The position numbers were made by a program, and so were the translations under genes. The notes under the pieces were generated by a model. The model ran no database searches. It was not told the DNA's origin and saw only the letters and a list, made by a program, of their open reading frames with translations. Source: Mariniphaga sp. (GTDB lineage Bacteria > Bacteroidota > Bacteroidia > Bacteroidales > Prolixibacteraceae). Taken from it: 64,000 nucleotides of DNA. Position 1 is the stretch's first letter; the number at the start of each line of letters is the position of its first letter. Positions 38,601-47,849 of the stretch are shown in pieces. The stretch is from positions 82,466 through 146,465 of the forward strand of contig JAGXGA010000032.1 in assembly GCA_024636975.1 (NCBI GenBank), given 5' to 3'.

Positions 38601-38801
38601 CTTGCCGGATTGTACGGACGGGGTGATACATTCATAATTGAAGCTAAAAACTCTTCAAGACTTAATAAATATATACAATCAGCTACATTGAATGGAACCG
38701 CTCTGAACGACTTTAAATTTCCGGCCGGTGAATTGCTTAAAGGAGGAAAGCTGGAGCTAATTATGGGACCTGAACCAAACAGGAATTGGGGAATCCAATA
38801 A
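35658..38801 (+). CDS. GH92 alpha-mannosidase with N-terminal PL4-type sugar-binding domain
   Basis: A 1047-residue exported enzyme. After the signal peptide, residues 25-205 form an extra beta domain (VWQIGQADNSAGEFALAPN, DWPYVLPGP, LTILQGSWLMFDQVRLEGP) like domain III of rhamnogalacturonan lyases (PL4), a carbohydrate-binding-like module. The GH92 part starts near residue 310 (YVDTKMGTAHSRW). The acid region is VEGNAWQLTFFVPQD (E838) and the base motif is GDEDQGQMSAWF (D938/D940). The usual His-Asp pair after the acid region is Gln-Asp here. Such appended modules suggest action on a larger or decorated polysaccharide. It is followed after 12 bases by a ROK kinase. Confidence 0.92.
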   Translation: MKKRNTIAYRLLFIIILTTLLSHAEPQTVWQIGQADNSAGEFALAPNEYEGFLGKDFGWEDQYFLIGKSNSGNDWPYVLPGPSDQWGGTSGTAGWRSHSLNILFRMEVVPDEGEWFLLVDLADYNRNKPPLLKITINGKQWKEHLPEGTGKDLPQEDSTGSFGYQIKIPFQSQLIHKGGNEINLTILQGSWLMFDQVRLEGPDDAVVGENNQIFIRKVSPAAYEIKDRKKQHQPLLVDVEHLQGTPKLEVFLDGNLIFSETVETGRYILEAPMPAVSAQKESTYEIKADGAILKRGKIQRSSQELITPADYVDTKMGTAHSRWMIAPGPWMPFSMVKLSPDNQNSGWQAGYDPIFETIGGFSHIHEWTMAGLLLMPTNGPLITNVGDENKPDKGYRSRLNTETEEALVGYYKAELTDYNILAELTSTTRCGFQRYTFPKNKKDSRILVDLQIPAEYRYNLIEVQIKKVSDNRVEGFSSQISPDTWSGGVSQEYIVHFVIEFDQPIRDFGFWTEDGLLEGINILQKENPKDAGAWFSFDTENNQVVQVRTGISYVSIANAAENLKTEISDPFGWDFGAVRQYNVDTWNKLLQRVKITTNDQREKRRFYTNMYRALCSRNIFSDVDGRWVDADEKIRQLDDPESPALGCDAFWNTFWNLNQFWNLVTPEWSNRWVNSQLAMYRAGGWLAKGPAAMEYIPVMVAEHEIPLIVGAYQMGIRDFDAELAFEAVKKMQTTPGQKVGGGFAGNRDLVPYLQYKYVPHDKGRFSNTLEYAFDDWTVSQFAKTLGKETEYNDFIKRGSYWKNAIDKETGYARMKDSKGEWLPDFDPYHSGSNHQYVEGNAWQLTFFVPQDVPALSEFIGKDRFIERLDWGFNESYKWRFNAPNDQYWDYPVIQGNQQSMHFAFLFNWVNRPWLTQKWSRAIIDRYYGHGLANAYLGDEDQGQMSAWFVMASMGLFQTDGGCRTEPVYEIASPLFPKIEITLAGLYGRGDTFIIEAKNSSRLNKYIQSATLNGTALNDFKFPAGELLKGGKLELIMGPEPNRNWGIQ

Positions 38802-38813
38802 TTTAAATGAAGA

Positions 38814-39734
38814 ATGAAAAAACTTGCATTAGGTGCCGATGTTGGAGGAAGCCATGTCACCTGCCAGCTCCTTAATCTTGATTCCAGGAATCCAGTTGAT
38901 ACTGCCAGATGCAGGGTGCCGGTTAACAGCAAGGCTTCAGGGGAAGAAATACTGGAAAAGTGGGTATGTGCTTTACGGACTGCTGCCGGCAAAATTCCTG
39001 TATCTTCACTGACAGGAATTGGTTTTGCAATGCCGGGACCTTTTGATTACCCCGGAGGAACTGCCTGGTTCAGTGGAGTCGATAAATTTGATAATCTTTA
39101 TGGGATCAATATACGTGAAGAAATTCAAAAAAGACTTGACCTGCCCGATAAATTTCCAATAAGGTTTTTTAATGATGCAGCCTGCTTTGCCATAGGAGAA
39201 GCGTGGCTGGGGGATGCTGCAAAATACGAAAGAGTTATTGCTGTTACTATAGGAACAGGTTTCGGAACGACCTTTATAAAGAATGGAATTCCTCAGGCAG
39301 GAACAGAAGGAATTCCGGAAGATGGATTCCTCTATCACATACCTTTTGGACATTCAATAGCCGATGATTATTTTTCTACCCGGTGGTTTCTGAAAACATA
39401 TGAAGAAAAGACCGGCAGGCATATCAAAAATGTAAAGAATATGTATGAAGAGGCATATGCGGATCAGGCAGTTGAAGCAATTTTTAAAAACTTCGGTACC
39501 AACCTGGGGAACTTTCTGTGGCCCTGGCTAAAAAAATTCAAAGCCGGATGTATGGTGCTGGGAGGAAATATTTCGAAAAGCTATCCGCTGTTTAAACATG
39601 AAATGGAAAGAATATGGAAAGAATATGATGTGGAACCGGTGGTATACCTTTCAAAGATGGATGAAGATGCAGCACTGATTGGAAGTGCCAGGTTATGCGA
39701 CGACAATTTTTATTCAAGGTTAATCAAATCCTGA
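38814..39734 (+). CDS. ROK-family sugar kinase, probable mannokinase
   Basis: A cytoplasmic sugar kinase of 306 residues. The ROK phosphate-binding motif GADVGGSHV (residues 7-15), the AMPGPFDYPGG segment and the second phosphate motif TIGTGFGTTF are present. The CxCGxxGCxE zinc motif of many ROK proteins is absent. It lies between GH92 genes and a FucP-like permease in a run of genes with 10-12 base gaps, and a phosphomannose isomerase is encoded downstream. Phosphorylation of imported mannose to mannose-6-phosphate is therefore the best inference; glucose or fructose are alternatives. Confidence 0.85.
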   Translation: MKKLALGADVGGSHVTCQLLNLDSRNPVDTARCRVPVNSKASGEEILEKWVCALRTAAGKIPVSSLTGIGFAMPGPFDYPGGTAWFSGVDKFDNLYGINIREEIQKRLDLPDKFPIRFFNDAACFAIGEAWLGDAAKYERVIAVTIGTGFGTTFIKNGIPQAGTEGIPEDGFLYHIPFGHSIADDYFSTRWFLKTYEEKTGRHIKNVKNMYEEAYADQAVEAIFKNFGTNLGNFLWPWLKKFKAGCMVLGGNISKSYPLFKHEMERIWKEYDVEPVVYLSKMDEDAALIGSARLCDDNFYSRLIKS

Positions 39735-39744
39735 ATTCACTACA

Positions 39745-40899
39745 ATGAATACAAGAAATATAAGCTATTCTTTTATAGCCCCGGTGCTGCTCACTTTTTT
39801 TGTAATGAGTGCAGCCGATTTGGTGGGAATTGGAGTTGATAACGTAAAAGCTGATTTCGGTCTTAACAATACACTTTCGCAGCTCATTCCCCTGGCTGTA
39901 TTTGCCTGGTTTTTTCTGCTGTCGGTACCTACAGGTATCTTACAGGACAGGATTGGCAAACGTAATATGCTGAATATTGGAATTCTGCTGACTGCAGCAG
40001 GACTTTTTCTTCCATTCATCATCTATTCATTTTTGACAATTATGATAGGCTTTGCTCTTCTGGGGATTGGTAATACAATCATTCAGGTATCGGCAAATCC
40101 TTTACTCATTGATGTGGCACCACGCGAAAGAGCCTCCAGTTTTTTAAGCTTTTCACAATTTGTAAAATCAGCAGGGTCAATGGTTGCTCCTTACCTGACA
40201 ACCTTTTTTGCCATTCGTTTTGGCGACTGGAAAATGATCTTTCTCACCTTTGGTATAGTTTCCCTAATATCGGCAGGTTGGCTTCATTTTACAAAAATAA
40301 CTGAATCATTAGCCAGCGAAACAAAAGCCACTATATCATCCTGCCTGAAATTATTGAGAGTAAATTACATTGCCCTGATGGTTTTGGGTATATTTGCTAT
40401 GGTAGGAATCGATGTGGGAATCAATGCCACTTCAGGACAATTCCTATTGGTAAAAATGGAAATGGCCAGTGAAGCTGCACAACAAGGCCGGAGCTTATAT
40501 TTCTTTGGAAAATTGCTGGGTACCTTTTTGGGTGCATTATTGCTAGTGCGGATTTCCCCAACCGGTTTCTTATTAGGCTCTGCCATTGCAACCCTGTCGA
40601 CAACACTTATATTTATCTTTGCTCCCACTCCGATGGCAGCATTGGCGTTGATGTTTTTAATCGGGCTATCTGCCTCGAACATCTTCCCGCTAATATTTAC
40701 CTTAACTGTAAAGCAATATCCCGACAGGGCCAATGAAATCTCGGGACTTATGATAATGGCCGTTTCGGGTGGGGCGTTTATACCTCCAATAGTGGGAGCT
40801 TTAACTGATTTATTTAATATCACAACAGGAATGTATGTTTTTGTAGTTTGCGCTTTATATTTGTTGTTCGTATCAGTTTATTCACGTAAAAAATCATAA
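39745..40899 (+). CDS. FucP/GlcP-type MFS sugar:H+ symporter
   Basis: An inner-membrane protein of about 12 hydrophobic segments and 384 residues, resembling the fucose/glucose/mannose symporter group (FVMSAADLVGIGVDNVKADF, PTGILQDRIGKRNML, GIGNTIIQVSANPLL). It lies ten bases after the ROK kinase, and the next GH92 gene begins immediately at its stop codon (TAAATG), so the three are translationally packed. Import of mannose released by the GH92 enzymes is the expected role. Confidence 0.88.
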   Translation: MNTRNISYSFIAPVLLTFFVMSAADLVGIGVDNVKADFGLNNTLSQLIPLAVFAWFFLLSVPTGILQDRIGKRNMLNIGILLTAAGLFLPFIIYSFLTIMIGFALLGIGNTIIQVSANPLLIDVAPRERASSFLSFSQFVKSAGSMVAPYLTTFFAIRFGDWKMIFLTFGIVSLISAGWLHFTKITESLASETKATISSCLKLLRVNYIALMVLGIFAMVGIDVGINATSGQFLLVKMEMASEAAQQGRSLYFFGKLLGTFLGALLLVRISPTGFLLGSAIATLSTTLIFIFAPTPMAALALMFLIGLSASNIFPLIFTLTVKQYPDRANEISGLMIMAVSGGAFIPPIVGALTDLFNITTGMYVFVVCALYLLFVSVYSRKKS

Positions 40900-43275
40900 A
40901 TGAAACGATTCGAACTGCTCGTCCTGAGTCTGACAATGTTATTCTCCTGCATGCAGAAACCTCTGCCCCAAAAAGAATTCAATGCAGTTCAGTATGTCGA
41001 TCCTCAAATAGGGTCAGTACATGGCCGATGGTTTTTTTATACACCGGCAGCGTTGCCTTTTGGCATGGCAAAACTGGCCCCCCATACCAATGGCTATGAA
41101 AGTATTGGAAGCTGGCTTCCCGGCGGATATGATGACCGCCATACATCAATTGAAGGATTTGGCCATTTCCATGAATTCCAGATTGGAGGGGTTGTAGTGA
41201 TGCCTGCTACAGGTAGCCTTAAAACCATACCTGGAACCCTTCAGGATCCAGATGAAGGCTACCGGTCACGCTTTGACAAAAAAGACGAACATTCGGAGCC
41301 AGGCTACTATTCAGTACTGTTGAAAGATTACAATATAAAAGCAGAGCTTACCGCTACCGACCGTGTTGGATATCACCGGTACACATTTCCAAAGTCAAAT
41401 GAATCCAGGCTGATATTCGATTTAGGCCATAAACAAGGAGAAAGCAGCGATGTAGAGAATGCATACGCTCAACTGGTAAACCAACATGAAATTGAAGGAT
41501 ACGTTGAAACCTATCCGGAGTATGCTAAATTTTGTGATCCGGGAAACTATGTAAAAATGTTTTTTGTTGCCAGGTTGGGAAAAACGCCCAATGCAGTCGG
41601 AACCTTTGTCGATGAAGTCACACACCCTGGTGCATCTACTACACAGGGAGTCAGGAACGGCATTTACATTACCTATCAAACGGAAGAAAATGAAGTAGTT
41701 GAAATGCAGGTTGGTCTTTCCTACACCAGCATCGAAAATGCCCGGCTTAACCTTCAAAAAGAAAGCACAGGAAAAACTTTTGATCAGGTAAGATCATCTG
41801 CCACAAAGCGATGGAACGAAATGCTTGGTCGTATAGAAATTGAAGATGAAAGCGAAGAAAATAAAATAAAGTTCTATACAGGTCTTTACCATGCATTACT
41901 GGGCCGTGGAATTGCAAGTGATGTCAACGGCCAATATAAATTAAACGGAACCGGGATTGGTCAAATTCCGCTGGATGAGAAGGGAAATCCACTATACAAT
42001 CACATTAATACTGACGGTATGTGGGGCGGATTTTGGAATCTGAGTCAGCTATGGGCCATGGCTTATCCTGATTACTTCAGCCAGTATCTGCAATCAAACA
42101 TCGATTTCTACAAGGAAACCGGCTGGCTGCATGATGGCGTAGCTGCGGGAGTTTATACAAATGGTGTACAAACAAATTTCCAGGGATTACTTATTGCATC
42201 GGCTTATAACTGCGGTATAAGAAATTTTGACTGGGAAACAGGATACCAGGCTGCCGTTAAAAATGAATTAAATTACAGTGGCAGACATCTTGGGAACGGA
42301 AAATACGATTTACATTATTTCGTCAGACAAGGTTACGTACCTTACCAGGATACAGTCATTTCAAACGGTTGGAAGTTTAACTTCGGAGCATCACATTCAC
42401 TTGAATATGCCTTCAGTTCATATGCAGTGGCACAAATGGCAAAAAAACTTGGAAAAGAAGCTGATTACAATAAGCTGATGAAGCAGGCAAATTTCTGGAA
42501 TAATTTATTTGATAGTGAAACAAAATTCATCAGGCCAAAACTTCCGGATGGAGAATTCATTGAAGCGTTTGATCCGATGAAACCATGGGATGGTTTTCAG
42601 GAAGGCAATGCCTACCAGTTTACGTGGTTTATACCGCACGATGTGGCAGGCCTGATTGGAAAAATGGGAAAAAATCTTTTTAACAGCCGTCTTGAAGAAA
42701 CTTTTGAAGAAAGCCGTAAATCATTGTTTGGCGGTGGAAAAGAAATCGACAGCTTTTCAGGCGTACAAATGTTATACAACCATGGAAACCAGCCCTGTTT
42801 GCACCAATCATGGCTTTTTAACTACTCAGGAAAACCATGGCTCACCCAGAAATGGACACGAACCATTTGTAATGAATTTTATGGAACCGAACCACTGCAT
42901 GGTTATGGCTTCGGACAGGATGAGGATCAGGGACAGCTGGGGGCGTGGTATGTAATGGCAGCTCTCGGCCTGTTTGATGCACAAGGTCACGCAGCGGCAA
43001 ATCCCACCTTCCAGTTTGGTAGTCCGATGTTCGATAAAATTACCATTCAGCTTTCGAAGAAAGTAGGTCATACGCTTATTATAGAAACAAAAAACAACGG
43101 TCCTGAAAGTATTTATATACAAGATCTGATATTTAACAACCAACCTGTTGAAAATTGCTGGATTGAAAGGGAAAAACTGATGCAGGGAGGAATCCTGTCG
43201 TTTGAAATGGGTAATACACCTAATGAATCATGGGGAATAAACACTCCGCCACCTTCAATGAGTATAAATAATTGA
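40900..43275 (+). CDS. GH92 alpha-mannosidase lipoprotein (fourth)
   Basis: A 791-residue GH92 enzyme with lipobox LFSC, so membrane-anchored unlike the two shorter copies, which have ordinary signal peptides. Mature start YVDPQIGSVHGRWFFYTPAA is close to that of the third copy. The acid region is QEGNAYQFTWFIPHD (E568) and the base motif GQDEDQGQLGAWY (D674/D676). The start codon abuts the permease stop codon. It is followed by a six-hairpin glycosidase whose ATG lies 12 bases downstream. Confidence 0.93.
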   Translation: MKRFELLVLSLTMLFSCMQKPLPQKEFNAVQYVDPQIGSVHGRWFFYTPAALPFGMAKLAPHTNGYESIGSWLPGGYDDRHTSIEGFGHFHEFQIGGVVVMPATGSLKTIPGTLQDPDEGYRSRFDKKDEHSEPGYYSVLLKDYNIKAELTATDRVGYHRYTFPKSNESRLIFDLGHKQGESSDVENAYAQLVNQHEIEGYVETYPEYAKFCDPGNYVKMFFVARLGKTPNAVGTFVDEVTHPGASTTQGVRNGIYITYQTEENEVVEMQVGLSYTSIENARLNLQKESTGKTFDQVRSSATKRWNEMLGRIEIEDESEENKIKFYTGLYHALLGRGIASDVNGQYKLNGTGIGQIPLDEKGNPLYNHINTDGMWGGFWNLSQLWAMAYPDYFSQYLQSNIDFYKETGWLHDGVAAGVYTNGVQTNFQGLLIASAYNCGIRNFDWETGYQAAVKNELNYSGRHLGNGKYDLHYFVRQGYVPYQDTVISNGWKFNFGASHSLEYAFSSYAVAQMAKKLGKEADYNKLMKQANFWNNLFDSETKFIRPKLPDGEFIEAFDPMKPWDGFQEGNAYQFTWFIPHDVAGLIGKMGKNLFNSRLEETFEESRKSLFGGGKEIDSFSGVQMLYNHGNQPCLHQSWLFNYSGKPWLTQKWTRTICNEFYGTEPLHGYGFGQDEDQGQLGAWYVMAALGLFDAQGHAAANPTFQFGSPMFDKITIQLSKKVGHTLIIETKNNGPESIYIQDLIFNNQPVENCWIEREKLMQGGILSFEMGNTPNESWGINTPPPSMSINN

Positions 43276-43286
43276 TAAATTATAAA

Positions 43287-44573
43287 ATGAAACAGCTGAT
43301 TTACATTTCAATCATCCTTGGCCTGGGGGCATGTATCCCTGGAAACGTAACAAATGAAGAAATGAGAAACAACATTCAATCGAACGAATATTTTGATTTT
43401 GTAAAAGTGAAGGCAATTGAAGTGGTACAAACGGGCTTCAATGCAGGTGATGGTTACGGTGAAGTGTGGATCAGGGACTACAACACTTTCATTGAACTAT
43501 CAGCTGAGGTTTTTGACCCGGAAGTACTGCAGGAGAACCTCCTTGTGTTTTTCAGAATGCAGGGAGACGATGGCAATATTATTGACGGATTCATTCCGGC
43601 AGATAAAGCAGGTGGTGGTTACGACTATATCTATTCGGAACTGGAGCCCCGGTATGCCGGACATAAAAACACAGTGGAAACCGATCAGGAATCTTCTCTT
43701 GTGCAGGCGGTCTGGAAATATATAAAGACGACAGGCGATACTTCCTTTCTGAATCTTATCGTAGGAGAAGAAACGGTCGGTGACCGTTTGGAAAGAGCTA
43801 TGGAATTTCTGATGAACCAACGCCACAATGAAGAGTACGGCCTGTTATGGGGAGCAACTACTGCCGACTGGGGCGACGTACAACCTGAACATGAATGGGG
43901 TGTTTATCTTACCGACGACACACACTATGCCATAGATATTTACGACAACGCCATGTTTTTGATTGCCCTTGAAAATCTTATGGAAATTCTTCCTGAGAAA
44001 AAAGAAAAATGGCAGCCCGTGCATACCAGAATAGCAGAGAACTGCAGGAAACACTTGTGGGATGTTAATAACAAGAAGTTTATTCCGCACATTTATCTCG
44101 ACGGCTCCCCTTTTCCCGATGATTTTGATGAAAATGAAATCTACTACCATGGAGGAACAGCAGTAGCCATCGAAGCAGGATTGCTGTCCGATGAGGAAAT
44201 TAAGACCTCGGTTGAAAAAATGGCTGCCAACGTTAAAGCTTCAGGCGCCGGATCCATCGGATTGACATTGTACCCACCCTACCCCGAAGGATTTTTCAAA
44301 AATGAAGGTATGTACCCTTATGGTTACCAGAATGGAGGAGACTGGACCTGGTTTGGTGGCCGCATGATCCAACAACTCATTAGCCACGGATTCATAACCG
44401 AAGCATATGAACACATTCAGCCTATGGTGAAAAGGGTGAAGGACAACAACGGCTTTTATGAATGGTACACCGTGGAAAACGAACCCCACGGGTCAGGAAC
44501 CTTCCGTGGATCAGCTGGTGTTTTGTATAAAGCCATATTGATGTTTGAAGTATGGGTTGAGTCAGAAATGTAA
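43287..44573 (+). CDS. six-hairpin (alpha/alpha)6 glycosidase lipoprotein, family uncertain
   Basis: Lipoprotein signal with lipobox LGAC, then an all-helical glycosidase-like sequence with conserved acidic motifs YGEVWIRDYNTF, ETDQESSLVQAVWKY, WGATTADWGDVQ, YDNAMFLIALENL and GGDWTWFGGRM. These resemble six-hairpin enzymes such as GH15, GH65 or GH125-like families, but I cannot place it in one. Its position in the GH92 run suggests it attacks mannoside linkages that GH92 enzymes leave, such as alpha-1,6 links, or releases a capping glucose. The ATG at 43287 is preferred over a TTG at 43272, which overlaps the preceding gene. Confidence 0.75.
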   Translation: MKQLIYISIILGLGACIPGNVTNEEMRNNIQSNEYFDFVKVKAIEVVQTGFNAGDGYGEVWIRDYNTFIELSAEVFDPEVLQENLLVFFRMQGDDGNIIDGFIPADKAGGGYDYIYSELEPRYAGHKNTVETDQESSLVQAVWKYIKTTGDTSFLNLIVGEETVGDRLERAMEFLMNQRHNEEYGLLWGATTADWGDVQPEHEWGVYLTDDTHYAIDIYDNAMFLIALENLMEILPEKKEKWQPVHTRIAENCRKHLWDVNNKKFIPHIYLDGSPFPDDFDENEIYYHGGTAVAIEAGLLSDEEIKTSVEKMAANVKASGAGSIGLTLYPPYPEGFFKNEGMYPYGYQNGGDWTWFGGRMIQQLISHGFITEAYEHIQPMVKRVKDNNGFYEWYTVENEPHGSGTFRGSAGVLYKAILMFEVWVESEM

Positions 44574-44624
44574 CAGGCAATCAATGTCACTCAATATCAT
44601 TAAATCTTTTTATTACCCCAATAA

Positions 44625-46397
44625 ATGAATAAAGAATCCATCCGCAGGAAAACCACCCAGTATTTAATGCCGTTGCTTAAACCCGCAGCCGAATATGGCA
44701 GGTACGATATTTATCCGGCCTATACCCTAGAGGAAGGAATCATTTTTGAAGGATACGAATCACTGGCGGCCGAAATAAAAAACCACCGGACAATAATTAT
44801 CGATGGTTTCATCGGAGTCTTTTTTAATGATCTCAGACAATCCCTGCAGGATTATTTTACCAGGATTAATATTAATGTTCAGTGGCACAATGTTTCTGAA
44901 GCTATATTGCCGGAAGAAGAAATAAACAAATTGATTGCTCCTTTTTTAGGAGGAGACGACCCATTGTTTGGCACAAGAACTACCCTGAACCTGGCTGATT
45001 TCTTTCAGTCTGATAAATTACATATCAAACTTAACGAAAACTCAGACCATCTGAACATCATATATGGTGCCGGAGCCTTTCTTACAGGCATCGAAGGATT
45101 TCTCATTTATATTGACCTACCCAAAAATGAATTGCAGTTCAGGGCAAGGGCAAACGCTGTAAACAACCTGGGTGCAGCAAACCCCGATGAAATAAAACCA
45201 ATGTACAAAAGGTTCTATTTTGTCGACTGGCCTGTTCTAAACAGACATAAACAAAAACTGCTTCCAAAAATTAATATCCTGGCAGATGGCCAGCGTTCAG
45301 GGGAAATAACATGGATAACCGGCACCGACTTAAGAAAGGGGCTGAGCCAAATCAGCCGGAACGTATTCCGCGTGCGGCCATGGTTTGAACCCGGTGCATG
45401 GGGCGGAAACTGGATGCTGCAAAATATAGCAGGATTGAATGAGGATGTACCTAATTATGCATGGTCGTTTGAACTGATTGTACCGGAAAATGGATTAGTT
45501 TTTGAAAGTTCAGGTAAACTGTTGGAAGTATCGTTCGATTGCCTGATGTTCCAGGAAGGTAAAGCAGTATTGGGTGATGCCTTTGATAAATTCGGAACAG
45601 AATTTCCAATCCGTTTCGACTTTCTTGACACCTTCGGGGGAGGCAATCTTTCGGTGCAATGCCATCCAAAACAAGAATACACGAAAAAGCATTTCAATGA
45701 GGAGTTCACACAGGAGGAAACCTACTATATTCTCGATTCAAAGGATGACGCCTGTATTTATTTGGGTTTTCAGCAGAACATTAATCCGGAGCAGTTCGAA
45801 AAGGAACTGACTGAGAGTTACAAACACAAAACAGAAGTAGACATTGAAAAATTTGTACAAAAGATACCCTCCCAAAAACATGATTTGTTTTTAATACCCC
45901 CTGGAACAATCCACGGCTCGGGAGCCAACAATCTGGTACTTGAAATCAGTTCCACTCCCTACATATTCACCTTTAAGCTATATGACTGGCTCAGGCTTGA
46001 TCTTGATGGAAAACCACGTCCGCTAAATATCCGGCGCGGAATGGAAAACCTCCACTTTGAAAGAAAAGGCAATTATGTAACCGATATCCTCATTTCAAAA
46101 CCGGCACTGATCAATTCAGGCAACGGTTGGAAGCTTTATCATCTTCCCACCCATAAGGAACATTTGTACGATGTACACCGGATGCATATAAAAACAGAGA
46201 TTGAGGTACAAACTGAAAATAAATGTCATGTATTGAGTCTGATTGAGGGCTCCCAAATTGATTATGTTTCCGAAAACGGTGTAAAAAAACAATTCAATTT
46301 TGCTGAAACTTTTGTGATACCGGCTGCTGCAGGTTCTTATAAGTTAATTAACCAGTCGGCTGAGGAAGTCATGATAGTAAAAGCTTTCGTAAAATAA
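44625..46397 (+). CDS. manA: long phosphomannose isomerase (class I type) with extra N-terminal domain
   Basis: Interconverts mannose-6-phosphate and fructose-6-phosphate. The isomerase part runs from about residue 240 ([18 protein letters not shown]): the metal-site region [11 protein letters not shown], the cupin motif [18 protein letters not shown] and the C-terminal cupin are seen. The first 230 residues form an additional domain without a recognisable motif; [18 protein letters not shown] and the following pattern look like a nucleotide-kinase fold that has lost its P-loop, but this is only suggestive. The total of 590 residues compares with 300-400 for usual ManA. It closes the mannose route started by the permease and ROK kinase. 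Confidence 0.85.
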   Translation: MNKESIRRKTTQYLMPLLKPAAEYGRYDIYPAYTLEEGIIFEGYESLAAEIKNHRTIIIDGFIGVFFNDLRQSLQDYFTRININVQWHNVSEAILPEEEINKLIAPFLGGDDPLFGTRTTLNLADFFQSDKLHIKLNENSDHLNIIYGAGAFLTGIEGFLIYIDLPKNELQFRARANAVNNLGAANPDEIKPMYKRFYFVDWPVLNRHKQKLLPKINILADGQRSGEITWITGTDLRKGLSQISRNVFRVRPWFEPGAWGGNWMLQNIAGLNEDVPNYAWSFELIVPENGLVFESSGKLLEVSFDCLMFQEGKAVLGDAFDKFGTEFPIRFDFLDTFGGGNLSVQCHPKQEYTKKHFNEEFTQEETYYILDSKDDACIYLGFQQNINPEQFEKELTESYKHKTEVDIEKFVQKIPSQKHDLFLIPPGTIHGSGANNLVLEISSTPYIFTFKLYDWLRLDLDGKPRPLNIRRGMENLHFERKGNYVTDILISKPALINSGNGWKLYHLPTHKEHLYDVHRMHIKTEIEVQTENKCHVLSLIEGSQIDYVSENGVKKQFNFAETFVIPAAAGSYKLINQSAEEVMIVKAFVK

Positions 46398-46573
46398 ATA
46401 CTGAACCAGTGTGATTCTATTTTGTTATTAACACGACAGTAATTATTTGTGTGAAACAACATTTAAATAATAGTATTCGGCTGAATAAAAAAACTATTAA
46501 ATGAGTTAAAAGAATGGTATCGGTTTGAATCTGTTAATTTCATCTGACTTATAAAACAATAAAAAGAAATAAT

Positions 46574-47221
46574 ATGAAACTTTATGTACAATTCATTATT
46601 GCGATTATGGTATTAATAACATCATGCAACAACAGGAGTAGTGACACCCCGGAACAATGGAGCGAAGAAGAAATTAATCAATGGTATTCGAAAGGTGAAT
46701 GGAGGCATGGCTTCGGAGTAACTCCCGATGGCTCAGTGAATCAAAGGGAAATGGCCATACGCTACGACAGAGATTCTGAATTATGGGAAAAAGCATTTAA
46801 ATTTCTGGCCGAAGAAAACCTTCAGGCACTTGATACGGGACGGCATGAAATTGAAGGCTCCGATTTATTTGTTATGGTAAGTGAATACATTCCTAAAGAT
46901 GTAGATTCAGTAGAATTTGAAGCCCACAGGGCATATGCCGACATCCAGTATGTGGCTTCAGGTCAGGAGCAAATAAGCATCGTCCCAATTGATGAAACCA
47001 TTATTACGACCCCCTATAATGAAGAAAAAGACATTATGTTCCTGGAAGCTATTGAAGCAAAAGATATGGTTGCCACACCCGACAAGTTCTTTGTATTCTT
47101 TCCCAACGATGCACACCGCCCATCGGTAAAAGCAAATCCGGATGACAGTACCCAAGTTAAAAAAATTGTGGTAAAAGTAAAGCTGAACAGTATTCCAAGG
47201 GAAGAAGACCAAACGAATTAA
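46574..47221 (+). CDS. exported YhcH/YjgK/YiaL (DUF386) family lipoprotein
   Basis: The C-terminal 150 residues match the YhcH/EbgC-like cupin family (GRHEIEGSDLFVMVSEY, FEAHRAYADIQYVASGQE, FFPNDAHRPSVK), with the usual metal-binding His/Glu residues. Family members act on sugar anomers or in sialic-acid and galactoside use. Unlike the usual cytosolic proteins of about 150 residues, this one has a lipoprotein signal (lipobox ITSC) and a 60-residue N-terminal extension. It lies 176 bases after phosphomannose isomerase and is probably the last gene of the mannoside cluster, perhaps a periplasmic mutarotase for released mannose. Confidence 0.82.
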   Translation: MKLYVQFIIAIMVLITSCNNRSSDTPEQWSEEEINQWYSKGEWRHGFGVTPDGSVNQREMAIRYDRDSELWEKAFKFLAEENLQALDTGRHEIEGSDLFVMVSEYIPKDVDSVEFEAHRAYADIQYVASGQEQISIVPIDETIITTPYNEEKDIMFLEAIEAKDMVATPDKFFVFFPNDAHRPSVKANPDDSTQVKKIVVKVKLNSIPREEDQTN

Positions 47222-47366
47222 CCACAGCACAAAATTATAAGCTAACACTTTTTTGTTTGGCTATTTATAATACCCGCACCAAAATCAGGAATAGAAATAA
47301 ATATATTTTTCTGCAGCAAAACATTATGTTTTTAAGGTTTCCCATCTCGTTTTCAATATTTACAAA

Positions 47367-47849
47367 TCAACGTTTCCCTGGATTTTTCTTTATGAGCTTT
47401 ATGGTTTTTGCCGGTTTCTCCTGACGTTCACACTCTTTCTTGAGTGATTTATTCATCAGCATAAAACCGTCTTTTGTTTTCTCAAGTATATTTCCCATAA
47501 GTGGCACCAGAAGTCCGCTGAATTTTTCACCGTGGATAAACCGTGTGCGTTTGGCACTTATTTCCTCCAGAATAAAATAATGCTCACCGTCGAATATTCC
47601 AGGCAACCCCAACTTTCCTTTCCACCTGAACTCTTTGCCCGGTTCAAATTTTAGGATCCTGGGGTGGAAGGTCATTCCCTTGCCCTCGGGTAGCTTAAGG
47701 GAAACGATTAATTTTTCACCTTCCTTATTTCCTCCGGATATGGAACGAATGAATGGATTCCATTTTGGGTGGTTTTCAAAATCAGTCAATACCTGCCACA
47801 CCTTTTCAGATGCAGCCTCAATTATAATTTCTGTTTCCAATGTTTTCAT
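47367..47849 (-). CDS. SRPBCC/START-like ligand-binding protein
   Basis: A 160-residue cytoplasmic protein of the polyketide cyclase/Bet v1-like fold. The typical start (IIIEAASEKVWQVLTDFENH, then PKWNPFI) and the alternating strands ending in a long C-terminal helix rich in Lys are seen. Members bind hydrophobic ligands or act as lipid-transfer proteins; the function here is unknown. It is transcribed alone, convergent with the mannoside cluster. Confidence 0.8.
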   Translation of the reverse strand: MKTLETEIIIEAASEKVWQVLTDFENHPKWNPFIRSISGGNKEGEKLIVSLKLPEGKGMTFHPRILKFEPGKEFRWKGKLGLPGIFDGEHYFILEEISAKRTRFIHGEKFSGLLVPLMGNILEKTKDGFMLMNKSLKKECERQEKPAKTIKLIKKNPGKR

